Source: Larimichthys crocea (taxonomy: Eukaryota; Chordata; Actinopteri; Sciaenidae). Taken from it: a DNA stretch of 64,000 nucleotides. Positions 1 to 11,166 of the stretch are shown here, piece by piece. The first letter of the stretch is position 1, and each line of letters starts with the position of its first letter. Under the pieces are notes generated by a model. The model saw only the letters and a program-made list of their open reading frames with translations, was not told where the DNA came from and did not search any database. The position numbers and the translations under genes are program-made. The DNA lies in the NCBI RefSeq assembly GCF_000972845.2, contig NC_040016.1:26765629-26829628 (forward strand), given 5' to 3'.

Positions 1-950
1 GGGATGGCTGTTCTGTAAACTGTCTTACTGCTCCCTCTATTGTTGTCTTCCCGTAATCAGGAGCTGATGTTTGACCACAGCTGGAGATGAAGCCGCCAGT
101 GAGGCTGCTGGTCTGGGCATAAATGATGGATAAACTGTCGGGGGGGCATGAAGGAGAGAGCAATCAGATGGTCAGGCCAGGCAGCCATTGGTGTGACCTT
201 CTCACACTATTCTTCATCTGATTGCATCATTTCTTACCAGGAAAATCTGACTTCATTACCGTGATCAAAACTAAAATTATTTACAGGCCCAGCTCCGGTT
301 CTGGCACGACACTGGGCCTGTAAACCTCTTCTTCTTCCCGGTGCTGAGGATGTAAATGTAAAACGTATACATCGCGTTGCAATGTGTGAGTATAGATTGT
401 TGCGTTTTGTCCCATTTGGAGCAATGACAAAAAGAAAAAGATCTGCTTTGACTCCCTCCCACTCACTGGGTTTCATTTGACATTTTATTTAATATAGCTG
501 CGCTTGAACAATTAAAAACAAAACAATGTTTTGAGGAAAAATTCCTGCAGCACTGAAATAATAAATGTTGATCCGTCGTGGAAAGACTCAGCAAATATTT
601 CAAAGCCACAGATGATGCTAAGGTTGAAAACATTGAGGTCCCGAGGTGACTCATAACTCAATTACTAATCCTAATAATGTATTCTGCTTACACGTCAAGA
701 AACATTTTATAAACCTGGTTGTCATTTTTTAAAATGGTAGCCGAATAGTTTCCTTTTCATATTAAATCTATTTTCAATTGTTTTATAAAACATTTAATGA
801 AATGTCATTACATCAGCTGCAGACTCTAAACACTGTTCATGGACATGAATCATCACTGGAGAGACGCTGCATCATGTCATTAAAATCTAATTTCCATTGT
901 GAGTCTACAGCTGCTACATGAAAAGTCACCAAAGTTATTACAGAGCATCC
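1..950. other. No gene recognised; one repeat fragment
   Basis: I see no supported exon. Bases about 285-345 carry a minus-strand fragment of a dispersed family described at 41940-42130, recognised by the block cagctccggttctggcacga. The rest is AT-rich with no clear structure. Confidence 0.5.
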
Positions 951-2070
951 TCAGGAGAACATGAACGCCATGATGGCAATCCATCCAATCGTTGTTGAGA
1001 GACAGAATACGTGAAACTTTGACCTGCTGGTGGCACTGAAGGAAAAGTTAGGAGACCGTCAAAGTAAGTAAGATTCTTCCTCTGGGGACCATGTTTTTGT
1101 GTACTAAATGTCATGGCTATCCATCAAATTATTGTTGACACATTTTAGTAAGTATTGCAAGAAGAAAAGTTAAGGACTCACCAAAGTTAGAGTCTATCCT
1201 CTGGGCACCAATCTATCTGGGTGATGTTCAGATATTTGACAGAAAACATGAAAACTTTCAAAGAAAAGTCAGGAGATCCCCAAAGTAAGTATGATTCTTC
1301 CTCTGTGGACTATGAATGTGCATACCAAATGTCACGGCTATCCATCCATTACTTGTCAAGATATTTCACTGAAAGTCAAACATGTGAACCCAATAGCATT
1401 AGGGTTCATCCTCTGGGCACCATGTACGTACCATATGTCATGGCTAGCCATCTGTTACTTGTGAAGATATTTTACTAAAAGCCAAACATGTGAACCTCAT
1501 GATGGTGCTAAAGACAAAGTTTACCAACATCAGCAGATTTCATCTTCTGGGGACCATGAATACCAAATGTACTAAATTTCAGGGATACCCATCCATTACT
1601 TGTGGAGTTATTTCGCTAAAATGTGTGAACCTGGTAGTGGTGCTAGAGACATGTAAGTAAGTAAGTAATAAAGTAAATACATTTCATCCTCTGGGGACCA
1701 TGAATACCAAATATACCAAATTCCATGGCTATGTATCCATTACTTGTGAAGACAATTCACTAAAACATGTGAACCTCATGGTGGTGCTAGAGACAAAGTT
1801 AATTAAGTAAGTAACAAAGTATGTATGATTCTCCCTCAGGGGAACATGAATACCAAACATACCAAATTCCGTGGCTATGTATCCATTACTTGTGAAGATA
1901 TTTCACTCAAAGCCAAACATGTGAACCAACCAACCAACGTCAGCGGGATTCATCCACTGGAGAACACGATAGTCTGAACAAAATGTCATGGCAACCCATG
2001 AAATAGTTGCTGAGACATTCCAGGCTGTACCACAGTGGTGAGCTGACTGACAGACTGACATTAGCGTTCA
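950..2070 (+). repeat. Degenerate long-unit tandem repeat
   Basis: Blocks recur about every 150-190 bases. Each holds versions of 'ggctatccatccattacttg', 'gaagatatttcactaaaa', 'catgtgaacctcatggtggt', aagtaagta and 'cctctggggaccatgaa'. At least six diverged copies can be followed. The last part (about 2000-2065) has 'agactgacatt' after a gctgagacattcc block, a pattern I associate with dispersed fish repeats. A related block with 'gagatatttgatagaataag' lies at 20100-20270. Short open frames here follow the repeat and are not supported as genes. Confidence 0.6.
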
Positions 2071-2799
2071 TAAATCCATGTTGTTGGACGAGAGCTCGTG
2101 GCTTATTTTTCAAAGGGTGATGGTTGGAAAGTTGCTCTTTGACTCAAAAACATAAAACTTTGACATTTTCTCTAACCTTTCAGTCACCGTCCGCCGTGTT
2201 TTCATTCTGCAGAGCACAGCAAACACATTCATTATATCAACCTTCATTAGCATCTGGGTTGTCAGGGTGACCATGACAAAACACACGTTCACTTGTTCAT
2301 CAAGTGTAACTGAAGTTTTCCATTTGTTTAGTTTACATCTCAGGTCATCACACATTTTGTTTTCCTTCTTCACTGGAAGTGTGCTGGCCCGGTTTGCCAC
2401 ACTGGCACTCTCCGATGCCTTTGTTACTGAGCCCCGAGCTGCAGATGATTTTAGTTCCCAGGAGTCTTTACCACTGACACACACACCAGAGGTCGAGTGG
2501 CGGTATATACTGCATGTGTGTGTGTGTGTGTTAGTTTTGGCTGTGTTCCTGTGGTGGCTATAATCAGGGGCGTCTTTGACATGTCACAGTTTCCCCACGT
2601 AGGCATGCACCGCCCTCAGCCAGGAAACACTGAACAAACCGACTGTGCCAGAGCTGGTGTGTGACAGAGAGTGTGTAAAACACTGTGTGCATATATGAAC
2701 ATGCATGGGAGCTGTAAGCGTGGCCTCAGAGTGACTCATATTTTCACTGAGCAGCACCGAAGGCACAAACCTAAACACCCAACATCTACCAGGCTAGAA

Positions 2800-3070
2800 C
2801 AACTAGTGTGGGTGACGCCTGGGGTACCATGAGGACGGGCCACTGACCAATGGTGTCGCAAGAGCTTTAATGTGTTGAGGCCTCAATGGGGAAATTCTTT
2901 TTTCACTCAAGTTTCTACATTTGGGTTGGGCACTTTGGGCACTAATTGCTAACCCAAACCACTGCCCAGGAGGTGAAGTGGCACCTCTCCAGCTACCAGT
3001 CCTGAACTTGAACCGGCCATGCTCCAGGTTCCCGAGCCAAGTCTCCAAGAACAGAGCTACTGCCGCCACT
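2800..3070 (-). repeat. tRNA-derived SINE (minus strand)
   Basis: Read on the minus strand from 3070, the sequence starts ggcggcagtagctctgttct, which resembles an A box. About 45 bases later comes ggttcaagttc, which matches the RNA polymerase III B box. A non-tRNA body follows. This layout fits a tRNA-head fish SINE. It is not a tRNA gene: no complete cloverleaf can be drawn. The 3' end is uncertain. Confidence 0.6.
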
Positions 3071-5440
3071 AAATAGTGTTAAATTAACTAACTAACAGAG
3101 AGAAAAAGCAATAAAGATCAAAACCACTGTAAAAAATTAAAAAGTCATGCTGGAGCTGATGACAGTTCACAAACTGTGAACCTCGGGTTAGGGTTTCTGT
3201 CAGAGCAAACAATGCAGAGATATCGTCCTCAACACGACAGTCGGACAGGACTGAGCCCACCAACCAGTCTTGTAGTACTCAAGATCAGTCTTGGCTCTTT
3301 GAAGGTCTGTTATCGGAATCGATCACAGTTTGACTCGGACAATCGGACAGTTGCAGAAATCTCACTAAATCACCTTTATGTTGTCTGATTTATTTGTTAG
3401 CCCCATTACTGTGATTGGATGAAAAAGTTCCTCTTTCAAATATGAACTGATAGCTTGACTCATTTCTAATTTGCCCTCCACACAAACAAAGATGAAAGAT
3501 CAATCTACTGTAATAAAATTGGACTTCTTAAACCACAAAAAGTTCATCTGCAAAACACACAAATCTGTAAATCCTGCAATGAAACTGTGACTGAGATTTC
3601 TCAGACCACATCAACACTTAGAGAGGAAGTATAATCTGCCGAAACTCTTCAGAAATCTCTTCGCCTCAACCCAAAGAGATTTAACTAAACATATTAGCTA
3701 CCTGAGCATATGCTATCTGGTTCTGGTTCTGGTCTTGATTTGGTCTCAACCCCTCAAAATCTTCTCTAAATCTCTGTAACCCTCTACTTGTGTCATGGCT
3801 TGGTCTCACTTTAGGTGGTCTGCCACCAACAAAACTGAACACTACTTGGCTGGCGGATATCATTATTGTCTTGCTTTAGTTTAATACCCTGTGGTATCAC
3901 TCTCTCTCCTGTTTGTCTCTAAAACATTTAGGATTTATCAGTCAAATTTACTTTTTTCCAGTCGCCCACTGTTAAATGTATTTTGCAGTCCACGCTGACT
4001 GTTTACCTTCTCCTCCTCAGAAGTGGTTTTGAAACTGTTATTCATCCTCTGAGACCACTACAAGACCGCCGTGTTTTGACAGGCCTTTTGGAGCCCTGTG
4101 TTCTTTATTTACAAAGTTCTGTATCTGTAATGAAGTTGCTTTTCTATCTCAGAGCGAACTGAGATCCATGTATTGATCTTCAGATGGTGTGGTCTCTGTC
4201 TGATCCTGCTTCCAGTTCCACGGACTGCCCCCCTTCAGAAACCTCAAGTCAAGCCATGATTTGATTCTTTGCTTTGAATAATTTGACTTGTGACACTTTC
4301 ACTTATTTTCTGAATCCTCAAACTTTCTGATTATTTCCAAGTTTAAAGATTTTCCGTGTGGTCTCAGACCTTTGGACCTCACTGCATATGCATGCTGTCT
4401 TGTGGTTTGGGTAGCTCAGTGTGCTATGACAAAGAATATCCACTGAAGGGATGAGAACCACGAGGCCATATCTTTGTACCCGTACACAAACTAATGACTT
4501 TCCCATGAGCCTCAGCTGTACTTTGCGTGCTACTAAGCACTACTAAATGGATATTTACGGTGCACACCGTGGTCCAGGTTCACTAAAAGCATTGGTTTGT
4601 TAGATGTTACGTCCCAGCGAGTGTGTAAGTAGAAGGAAGTACTTAAGATAAAGTAACTTAAATAACGTAGTTCATCAGATTGGAGAGTTAGGACTGGGTC
4701 TTGACTTGGTCTCAACCCCTGAAAGTCTTGGTCTTGTCTCAGTCTCTATACACTCTAGTCTTGGACTTAATCGTTAATTAGGAAATGTTAGCACAACACA
4801 ACACATTTTCAATTCAACATCTGTTGAACATCAGCATGTTGAGGCCTTTTCATACTGTACTCTTTATAATATTATTTTCAAAGAACCAACAACCACAATG
4901 AACCACGAGGAACCACAAGGACGTACGTAATGATGAACTGAAACTTGATGAAGTCAGAAAACACGTCTTAAATAAATCAAATGTACAAAGTCCCAAAAGG
5001 TATTCAGAGTTTTTAACGTGCGTCTCAAGTGACGCCAAGCCGAGTTCTGAGCATGACTTTTAACCGAGCCCAGCAGGAAGTCCAGGCTGCCGACTCTGCT
5101 CTTACCATGTCTGTTATTTTACTGTAATCAACAGCTGGCATTGTCTCTCTCACATATAAAGTATTATAACAAACCAAAAGCCAAGATAAACTCCTCACCA
5201 TGAACTCTAATGTAAAAATGTTCAGCCGAGTCTTGTAGGGAGAAAACAAGCACGCGATAAAATCTGATTCTTCATCTCTCCGCTGAATGTTTGACCTCTC
5301 GGAGACGTGAGCAGCATCGCGTTGGCGTTCATGTGATGAAGTCGAGAATATGAAATCCAGGTCGACCGTCCAAGCTTCACGTCTGATGAGAAGAAACGTG
5401 GACTGAACTCTGTAGCATTTGATGCCACATATACCTGCTC
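3070..5440. other. Non-coding stretch with repeat fragments
   Basis: No gene was recognised. Two related fragments share the block tggtctcaacccct (about 3742 and 4709) with repeated 'ggtcttg/tctcagtct' motifs, so an old dispersed repeat probably occupies parts of 3230-4760. A second block, cagtcttgtagtactcaaga, lies at 3267. The remainder is AT-rich and featureless to the eye. Confidence 0.4.
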
Positions 5441-5445
5441 ATATG

Positions 5446-5557
5446 TCTCAGAGACTACGTCCAGGATTTAGACAGTCTGCGGGGACGTCACGGAGACTAC
5501 GTTCAGGTTTTAGACAGTCTGCGGGGACGTCACGGAGACTACGTCCAGGTTTTAGAC
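5446..5557 (-). repeat. 42-bp minisatellite, about 2.7 units
   Basis: This locus holds consecutive copies of the dispersed 42-bp unit in the minus orientation (motif gagactacgtccaggtttta, then gacagtctgcggggacgtca). The unit is described fully at 7553-8136. Confidence 0.85.
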
Positions 5558-5559
5558 CT

Positions 5560-6130
5560 CCTGAACAACACATATATAACGTACATAACAGTGTCCTCAG
5601 ACTGCAACAGGATTAGAGACACTGAAGCACGTTCCAGAAATTAGTCACCTTCAAGCGAACGCCAAACACAAACCACTAATCATCATGTCTGCTGCGGTCA
5701 ACCTCGTCTGCATCCTGCTGTGTCCACCGGTGTCATCACAGCTGCCTTCATGCTGTCACACTGGTTTGAGTTTATGTCTGAGACTAAATGAAGGACGTGG
5801 AGGACGAGGACCCGTCAGCCGAGACAGAGACCCGTCAGACTAAACCAAATTAGAAGAATTACCTTTGCTGTTTTGTTAAAGCTGCTTTAAACTGAACTGA
5901 GGAGGAGGAGGAGGAGGAGGAGGAGTGAGAAGTAGAATAAACGAGAGGATGACAGGATGAATCAGGACTAAAAAAAGTGGAAATCTAAGAGGAGAGTGTG
6001 TGTGTGTGTGTGTGTGTGAGTGTGTGTGTGTGTGAGTGTGTGTGAGTGTGAGTGAGCGTGTGAGTGTGTGTGAGTGTGTGTGAGTGTGTGATGACAGAGC
6101 AGCTCTCCTGCTAAGACAGCCTGATTTCCT
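5560..6130. repeat. Non-coding stretch with GGA and TG microsatellites
   Basis: A short (GGA)n tract lies at about 5903-5925. A longer interrupted TG/TGAG tract spans about 5995-6090. No exon was recognised in between. Confidence 0.7.
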
Positions 6131-6486
6131 GAGAGTTTAAATGGTGGGGCTAAAACAACAACACAGATGACACGTTTAAGCCCGAGGTCATGCTAACACT
6201 CCACCTCACGCTCTCTTTCTGTTTCTCTTTGACTCCCTCCACCTCCTCCACCTCCTCCACCTCCTTCAGTGCCTGGCTCTTCCTTCCTTCACCCCCCTGG
6301 CTAATGTTACCACTAACACCTCCTGACGCAGGACAGGGTACCAGCCTGCTGTACAAACTGATGATCTAACCACACAGCTGCTCAGTGTGTGTGTGTGTGT
6401 GAGAGAGAGTGTTTATATTCAGGAAACATGATACAGCTTACAGTGCTGACATGTAACTAAGTACTCTGTGTACTAAAGTACACATT

Positions 6487-6585
6487 TGACGTGAACTTCT
6501 TTGTACTTGACTGGTGCTCACAGTGGCCAGTAAAGAGTGAACTTCTTTGTACTTGACTGGTGCTCACAGTGGCCAGTAAAGAGTG
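6487..6585 (+). repeat. Tandem duplication of a 48-bp block
   Basis: The block 'gtgaacttctttgtacttga ... ctcacagtggccagtaaaga' occurs twice head to tail with essentially no differences, so the duplication is recent. No function is suggested. Confidence 0.75.
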
Positions 6586-6599
6586 TAAAGACCAAACAC

Positions 6600-7545
6600 A
6601 ACCTGAGACATGACACGGCATTAATAACATCATGACACGGCATTAATAACATCATGACACGGCATTAATAACATCATGACACGGCATAATAACATCATGA
6701 CACTGCATTAATAACATCATGACACAACATTAATAACATCATGACACAGCATTAATAACAACATGACACGGCATTAATAACATCATGACACGGCATTAAT
6801 AACATCATGACACGGCATTAATAACATCATGACAAGGCATTAATAACGACATGACACAACATTAATAACATCATGACACAACATTAATAACATCATGACA
6901 CGGCATTAATAACAACATGACACAACATTAATAACATCATGACACGGCATTAATAACAACATGACACAGCAATAATAACAACATGACACGGCATTAATAA
7001 CATCATGACACGGCATTAATAACAACATGACACGGCATAAATAACATCATGACACGGCATTAATAACATCATGACACGGCATTAATAACATCATGACACG
7101 GTATTAATAACAACATGACACGGCAATAATAACATCATGACACGGCAATAATAACATCATGACACGGCATTAATAACATCATGACACGGCATTAATAACA
7201 TCATGACACGGCATTAATAACATCATGACACGCATTAATAAACATGACACGGCAAATAACAATCATGACACGGCATTAATAACATCATGACACGGCATTA
7301 ATAACAACATGACACGGCAATAATAACATCATGACACGGTATTAATAACAACATGACACGGCATTAATAACATCAGACACGGCATAATAACATCATGACA
7401 CGGCATAATAACTCATGGAAACGGCAATAAATAACATCATGACACGGAATTAATAACATCATGACACGCATTAACAAAAACATGACACGCATTAATACAC
7501 ACATTCACGGCATTAACAAAACATGACACGGTCATAATAACTTCA
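6600..7545 (+). repeat. 22-bp minisatellite, about 40 copies
   Basis: The unit is catgacacggcattaataac plus 'at'. Variants alternate acggc/acaac/acagc and 'catcatg/caacatg'. From about 7230 to the end many units carry single-base losses or gains (for example acacgcattaataaac), while the first two thirds are regular. This is a minisatellite with no coding role. The noisy end could be real decay or consensus error. Confidence 0.95.
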
Positions 7546-7552
7546 CGAGTGT

Positions 7553-8136
7553 CTGGACCTGGACATAGTCTCCGTGACGTGCCCACAGACTGTCTAAAAC
7601 CTGGACGTAGTCTCCGTAACGTCCCCGCAGACTGTCTAATACCTGGACGTAGTCTCCGTAACGTCCCCGCAGACTGTCTAATACCTGGACGTAGTCTCCG
7701 TGACGTCCCCGCAGACTGTCAAAACCATGGCGTTAGTCTCTGTGACGTCCCCGCAGGACTGGTTAAAACCTGACGTAGTCTCCGTAACGTCCCCGCCGGA
7801 CTGTCTAATACCTGGACGTAGTCTCCGTGATGTCCACGCAGACTGTCTAAAACCTGGACGTAGTCTCCGTGACGTGCCCACAGACTGTCTAAAACCTGGA
7901 CGTAGTCTCCGTGACGTCCCCGCAGACTGTCTAAAACCTGGACGTAGTCTCTGTGACGTCCTCACAGACTTTCTAAAACCTGGACGTAGTCTCTGTGACG
8001 TCCCCGCAGACTGTCTAAAACCTGGACGTAGTCTCTGAGACGTCCCCGCAGACTGTCTAAAACCTGGACGTAGTCTCCGTGACGTCCCCGCAGACTGTCT
8101 AAAACCTGGACGTAGTCTCCGTGACGTCCCCGCATG
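7553..8136 (+). repeat. 42-bp minisatellite, largest array (about 14 units)
   Basis: The period is exactly 42 bases, measured between successive 'cctggacg' starts at 7811 and 7853. Each unit reads cctggacgtagtctccgtga, then cgtccccgcagactgtctaa plus 'aa'. It contains TGACGTCC, close to a CRE half site. Because 42 is a multiple of three, long open frames run through the array on both strands, giving 14-residue peptide repeats. I regard these as artefacts of the period. The unit recurs at about thirteen places in this window in both orientations. Confidence 0.95.
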
Positions 8137-8452
8137 TTTCTGGTTTGGTTTCACAGTCACAGAGGTTGACTCTACCTGAGGAGGGACGATGGGTTCAAAC
8201 CCATGGCGGTCTCAGCTTGACCCTCCGTCATCTGTGTCCGTTTATGAATAATCTGGTTACAGTTTTGTTCGTTGTCAGCAAACGGGCAGCGTGCGGTTAA
8301 TGAAGTCCAATTAAACCTGAATCTAATCTGAAGCTGCCATCGTGCGTTTAACGTCTCCTTCATGTGGAAACAAGGCGCTCACACACTGTGGTGAGACGAC
8401 CACTGACACCAACTTTACTACATGGCTTTGAGGAGAGGCAGCACCGTCACTC

Positions 8453-8453
8453 A

Positions 8454-8484
<31 letters not shown>

Positions 8485-8563
8485 CACACAAATGTGTCTG
8501 CATGAGTATAAATACATCCTTGACCTTTGTTTTCTTTGCACTTTTTCTCCTCTGGGATACTGT

Positions 8564-8606
<43 letters not shown>

Positions 8607-8770
8607 GTAGTGTTGCAGGCAGGATGAAGCGGTGGCAGCCGTTATTTATGTCTGCTTTCTTTAGCGAGGTTTCTCACAGGAACAGGAGCCGAGCAGGAAT
8701 CCGAAGCTTCCTCTGAGTCCACCATTTATCACTCTTTATTAACACACACACACACACACACATTGATGCA
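8453..8770. repeat. Cluster of TG/CA microsatellites
   Basis: A (TG)n tract at about 8453-8484 is followed by (AC)n tracts at about 8566-8605 and 8743-8762. Opposing TG and AC tracts about 80 bases apart can pair with each other. No coding sequence is supported. Confidence 0.9.
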
Positions 8771-8789
8771 GTGTTTTTAGCATGTGGTG

Positions 8790-8928
8790 TCACAAATCGA
8801 GACTTTCCGTTTTTAACAGGAGACGTCATGCTAGTTTTAATTTGACGTCGTCCGCGACAGTTTCAGCGTCTGTGAATGAACTTTTCGTGGTTGTTGCTAA
8901 CTCGTGGCTAACGCGGCTCACATTGCAC
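8790..8928 (+). repeat. Dispersed duplicate, left copy
   Basis: About 110-140 bases, including 'gacgtcgtccgcgacagttt' and 'cgtggttgttgctaactcg', recur in the same orientation at about 9945-10082 with a few substitutions. The copy ends where the 47-bp minisatellite begins, so the array either interrupted it or grew from its edge. The content is CpG-rich with two GACGTC-like motifs. No function is known to me. Confidence 0.7.
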
Positions 8929-8935
8929 ACAGCTG

Positions 8936-9172
8936 GTTCAGAGGTTCTGTCGCTGTGTTCACTGTTAGACTGGACACTGCCGGTTCAGAGGTTCTGTTGC
9001 CGTGTTCGCTGTTAGACTGGACACTGCTGGTTCAGAGGTTCTGTTGCTGTGTTCACTGTTAGACTGGACACTGCCGGTTCAGAGGTTCTGTTGCCGTGTT
9101 CACTGTTAGACTGGACACTGCCGGTTCAGAGGTTCTGTCGCTGTGTTCGCTGTTAGACTGGACACTGCTGGT
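8936..9172 (+). repeat. 47-bp minisatellite, about 5 units
   Basis: The period is 47 bases: gaggttctg starts at 8941 and again at 8988. The unit holds ggttcagaggttctgttgcc and gttagactggacactgc. Two other arrays of the same unit lie in the opposite orientation at 12780-12883 and 18103-18430. Confidence 0.9.
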
Positions 9173-9179
9173 TTTCTGC

Positions 9180-9496
9180 AGCACGTAGCTGTGGTTCTAC
9201 TTTAAAAAATGAAATGTTTGGTGTCTTTGAAGTCTGGACCAGAGGCCGTGGGTCACTTATTCAGCGCTACGTCAAGGTCACAGATGTGTATAAATGTGTG
9301 TGTGGGTTGTCAGGTGAGGTCAGTGCAGGGAGGACAGCATCTGACTGACTGCCAAGGAAATAGCAGTGGCTAGACCTGACGTTACCCCACTCAGCCGCAT
9401 CTCATAACTCACCGCTCAAGTGTTATTGTAACCGTTCGGCATCAATCTGAAGCGGCTGATTTCATTTCCTCACAAACATTCAGATCTTAAGCTGAC

Positions 9497-9536
<40 letters not shown>

Positions 9537-9940
9537 CTTCATCAATCATCGTCCGTTAATGAGCAGTGATTGATCGTGTCCACGCGCTGTGACTCAGGAA
9601 TCAACAGGCCACGTTAGAAAAACACTAAATAACAACAGGAACTTTCTCTTCATGCCAGGAAAGCTCCAATGAAAATGAGGGAAAGTCAAATTAGAGAAAA
9701 TCTGAATGTATTAACTCGTCTGTGAATGTCAGCGAGTGTGAGAACAACAATAAACTACACATCCACCTCCTGAACACCACCGCGAGGTCAGAGTACAGCA
9801 GGGTCAGCATCAAAATACACTGAAAGTACTGCAAGTAAAAGTATGCATGAAGCAGAATCATATATATATATATGTATATGTATAAACCGAATGCTATGAG
9901 TTAGCTGGTTAGGTGTTGATGTATTTCTGATTGCCGTAGA
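9180..9940. other. Non-coding stretch, CA microsatellite inside
   Basis: No exon was recognised. A (CA)n tract lies at about 9507-9532 and a short TA-rich tract at about 9860-9885. Confidence 0.5.
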
Positions 9941-9944
9941 TGTG

Positions 9945-10082
9945 ACATCAGCTTTTGCGTGTCCATTTTTAACAGCAGACGTCATAGTTAGTTTTAATTT
10001 GACTTCGTCCGCGACAGTTTCAGCGTCTGTGAATGAACTTTTCGTGGTTGTTGCTAACTCGCGGCTAACGCGGCTCACATCG
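9945..10082 (+). repeat. Dispersed duplicate, right copy
   Basis: This is the second copy of the block at 8790-8928, in the same orientation and about 1.15 kb away. It continues into different sequence after 'cggctcacat', which fixes the edge of the duplication. Confidence 0.7.
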
Positions 10083-10139
10083 TAATCAAACTTCCTGTGA
10101 CCGCTCGGGACAGTTTGGTGTTTCTTTAACTCACTCACT

Positions 10140-10590
10140 GGCAATCAAAAACATTGCTACCATCAAATAAGAGTGGCCTTGGTGCTGTCGCTACATCTGT
10201 AGCTCTGAGTTTGGAGCTAGTGCTAATGTAGCTAACTGCTAACAGAAGTTAATGCCATGGACCTCGCTAGTTTTGGGAAAACATAGCTAACTGAAAATAA
10301 AAGCTAGTTTTGTAGAGTTTGATAGTTTTGTGACTTAGCTAATGTAGCTAACTGCTAACATTAGTGTTCTTGCAGATGAACTGAATCCTGATAGCTTTAG
10401 CCTAACCACCTGCTAAAGTAGCTAACTGCTAACTAGCTGCTGCTAACTGAATCTGCCGTCAGCTGTTAGCATGCTAACTGCTAACATTAGCTAACGTTAC
10501 GACGTCGTCGCTACATTTGTTCTTCGCGTTAACTCGCCGCTAACATTAGCTTAGCCTGTGGCTTTAAATATGTTTTCTCAACAATGAAAG
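10140..10590. repeat. GCTAA-rich stretch upstream of UQCC1
   Basis: The words gctaac, ttagc and their complements occur very often (for example 'gctaatgtagctaactgcta'). There is no strict period. Several other parts of this window are similar. No exon was seen. Confidence 0.6.
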
Positions 10591-10593
10591 CTA

Positions 10594-10880
10594 ACTTTAA
10601 AGTGGCACCTAGTGGTGAAGTTGCAAATTGCAACCAACTGAATACTCTCCCTTTGCCTCACCCTCTCCTCTGCCACATAAAATTCACATAGAAAGCAATG
10701 CGTCATATCTGTATCAGTTTGTTCAGGTTTGTCCTTTCTGGGCTACTGTAGAAAAATACATGGCGTCCTCGGTGGAAGAGGACCCTGCAGATATAAAGGC
10801 TCATTTTAAGACACTTATGACTCTTATGTTCAGGTGATTACACACTGAGGAAAACATACTAATTAATATTAGATTTAATT
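10594..10880 (+). mobile_element. MITE-like teleost repeat, copy 1
   Basis: The block starting 'aaagtggcacctagtggtga' and running through gtcctttctgggctactgta to caggtgattacacactgagg matches a second copy at 37598-38115 in order and orientation. I know this pattern as a common non-autonomous repeat of fish genomes whose intact ends read like aaaggtccagtgtgtaggat. Both ends are truncated here. It lies just upstream of the UQCC1 promoter. Confidence 0.55.
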
Positions 10881-10959
10881 TAGATAATAAATTAAATCCA
10901 GAGTTACGTAAGTGGAACCTTTCTTTCTTTTTTCTGGTCGGACAGGATTCTCTGCCGGA

Positions 10960-11166
10960 CAGATCCCGTTGACATTGCTGCAGGAGGAGCAGAGAGGAGG
11001 AGCAGAGGAGGAGGTGGGGACAGTACACCGGACCGGACCGGACCGGAGCAGAGCGGAGCGGACAGCCTGAAGCGTTCACTGACGGGAGCCGCGGTGCAGT
11101 GGCAGCCCGTCCTCCCCGCTTCCTCTCCCCGCCTGTCACGCTGTGATCTCGGGGTCAGTTGGAACC
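10960..11166 (+). promoter_or_regulatory. GC-rich promoter / 5' UTR of UQCC1
   Basis: GC and CpG content rise sharply against the AT-rich flanks. A (GACCG)n run lies at about 11030-11046, and the sequence ends cgcctgtcacgctg ... ggaaccATG. No TATA box is visible. This fits a CpG-type housekeeping promoter. The transcription start cannot be placed by eye. Confidence 0.55.

Noticed and set aside
2110..2484. 124-residue minus-strand frame
   Set aside because: There is no domain, splice context or repeat support, and an equally long frame exists on the other strand.
6600..8136. CRISPR-like appearance of regularly spaced repeats
   Set aside because: The units are head-to-tail without unique spacers, there are no cas genes, and the DNA is from a vertebrate.
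7549..8160. Open frames of 74-160 residues through the 42-bp array, giving 14-residue peptide repeats on both strands
   Set aside because: The period is a multiple of three, so several frames stay open by default. There is no start context, splice structure or domain, and substitutions are not biased to third positions as far as can be seen.
1..11166. GDF5, the expected left neighbour of UQCC1 in human
   Set aside because: I found no TGF-beta propeptide or cystine-knot motif in any frame here. It may lie left of the window.
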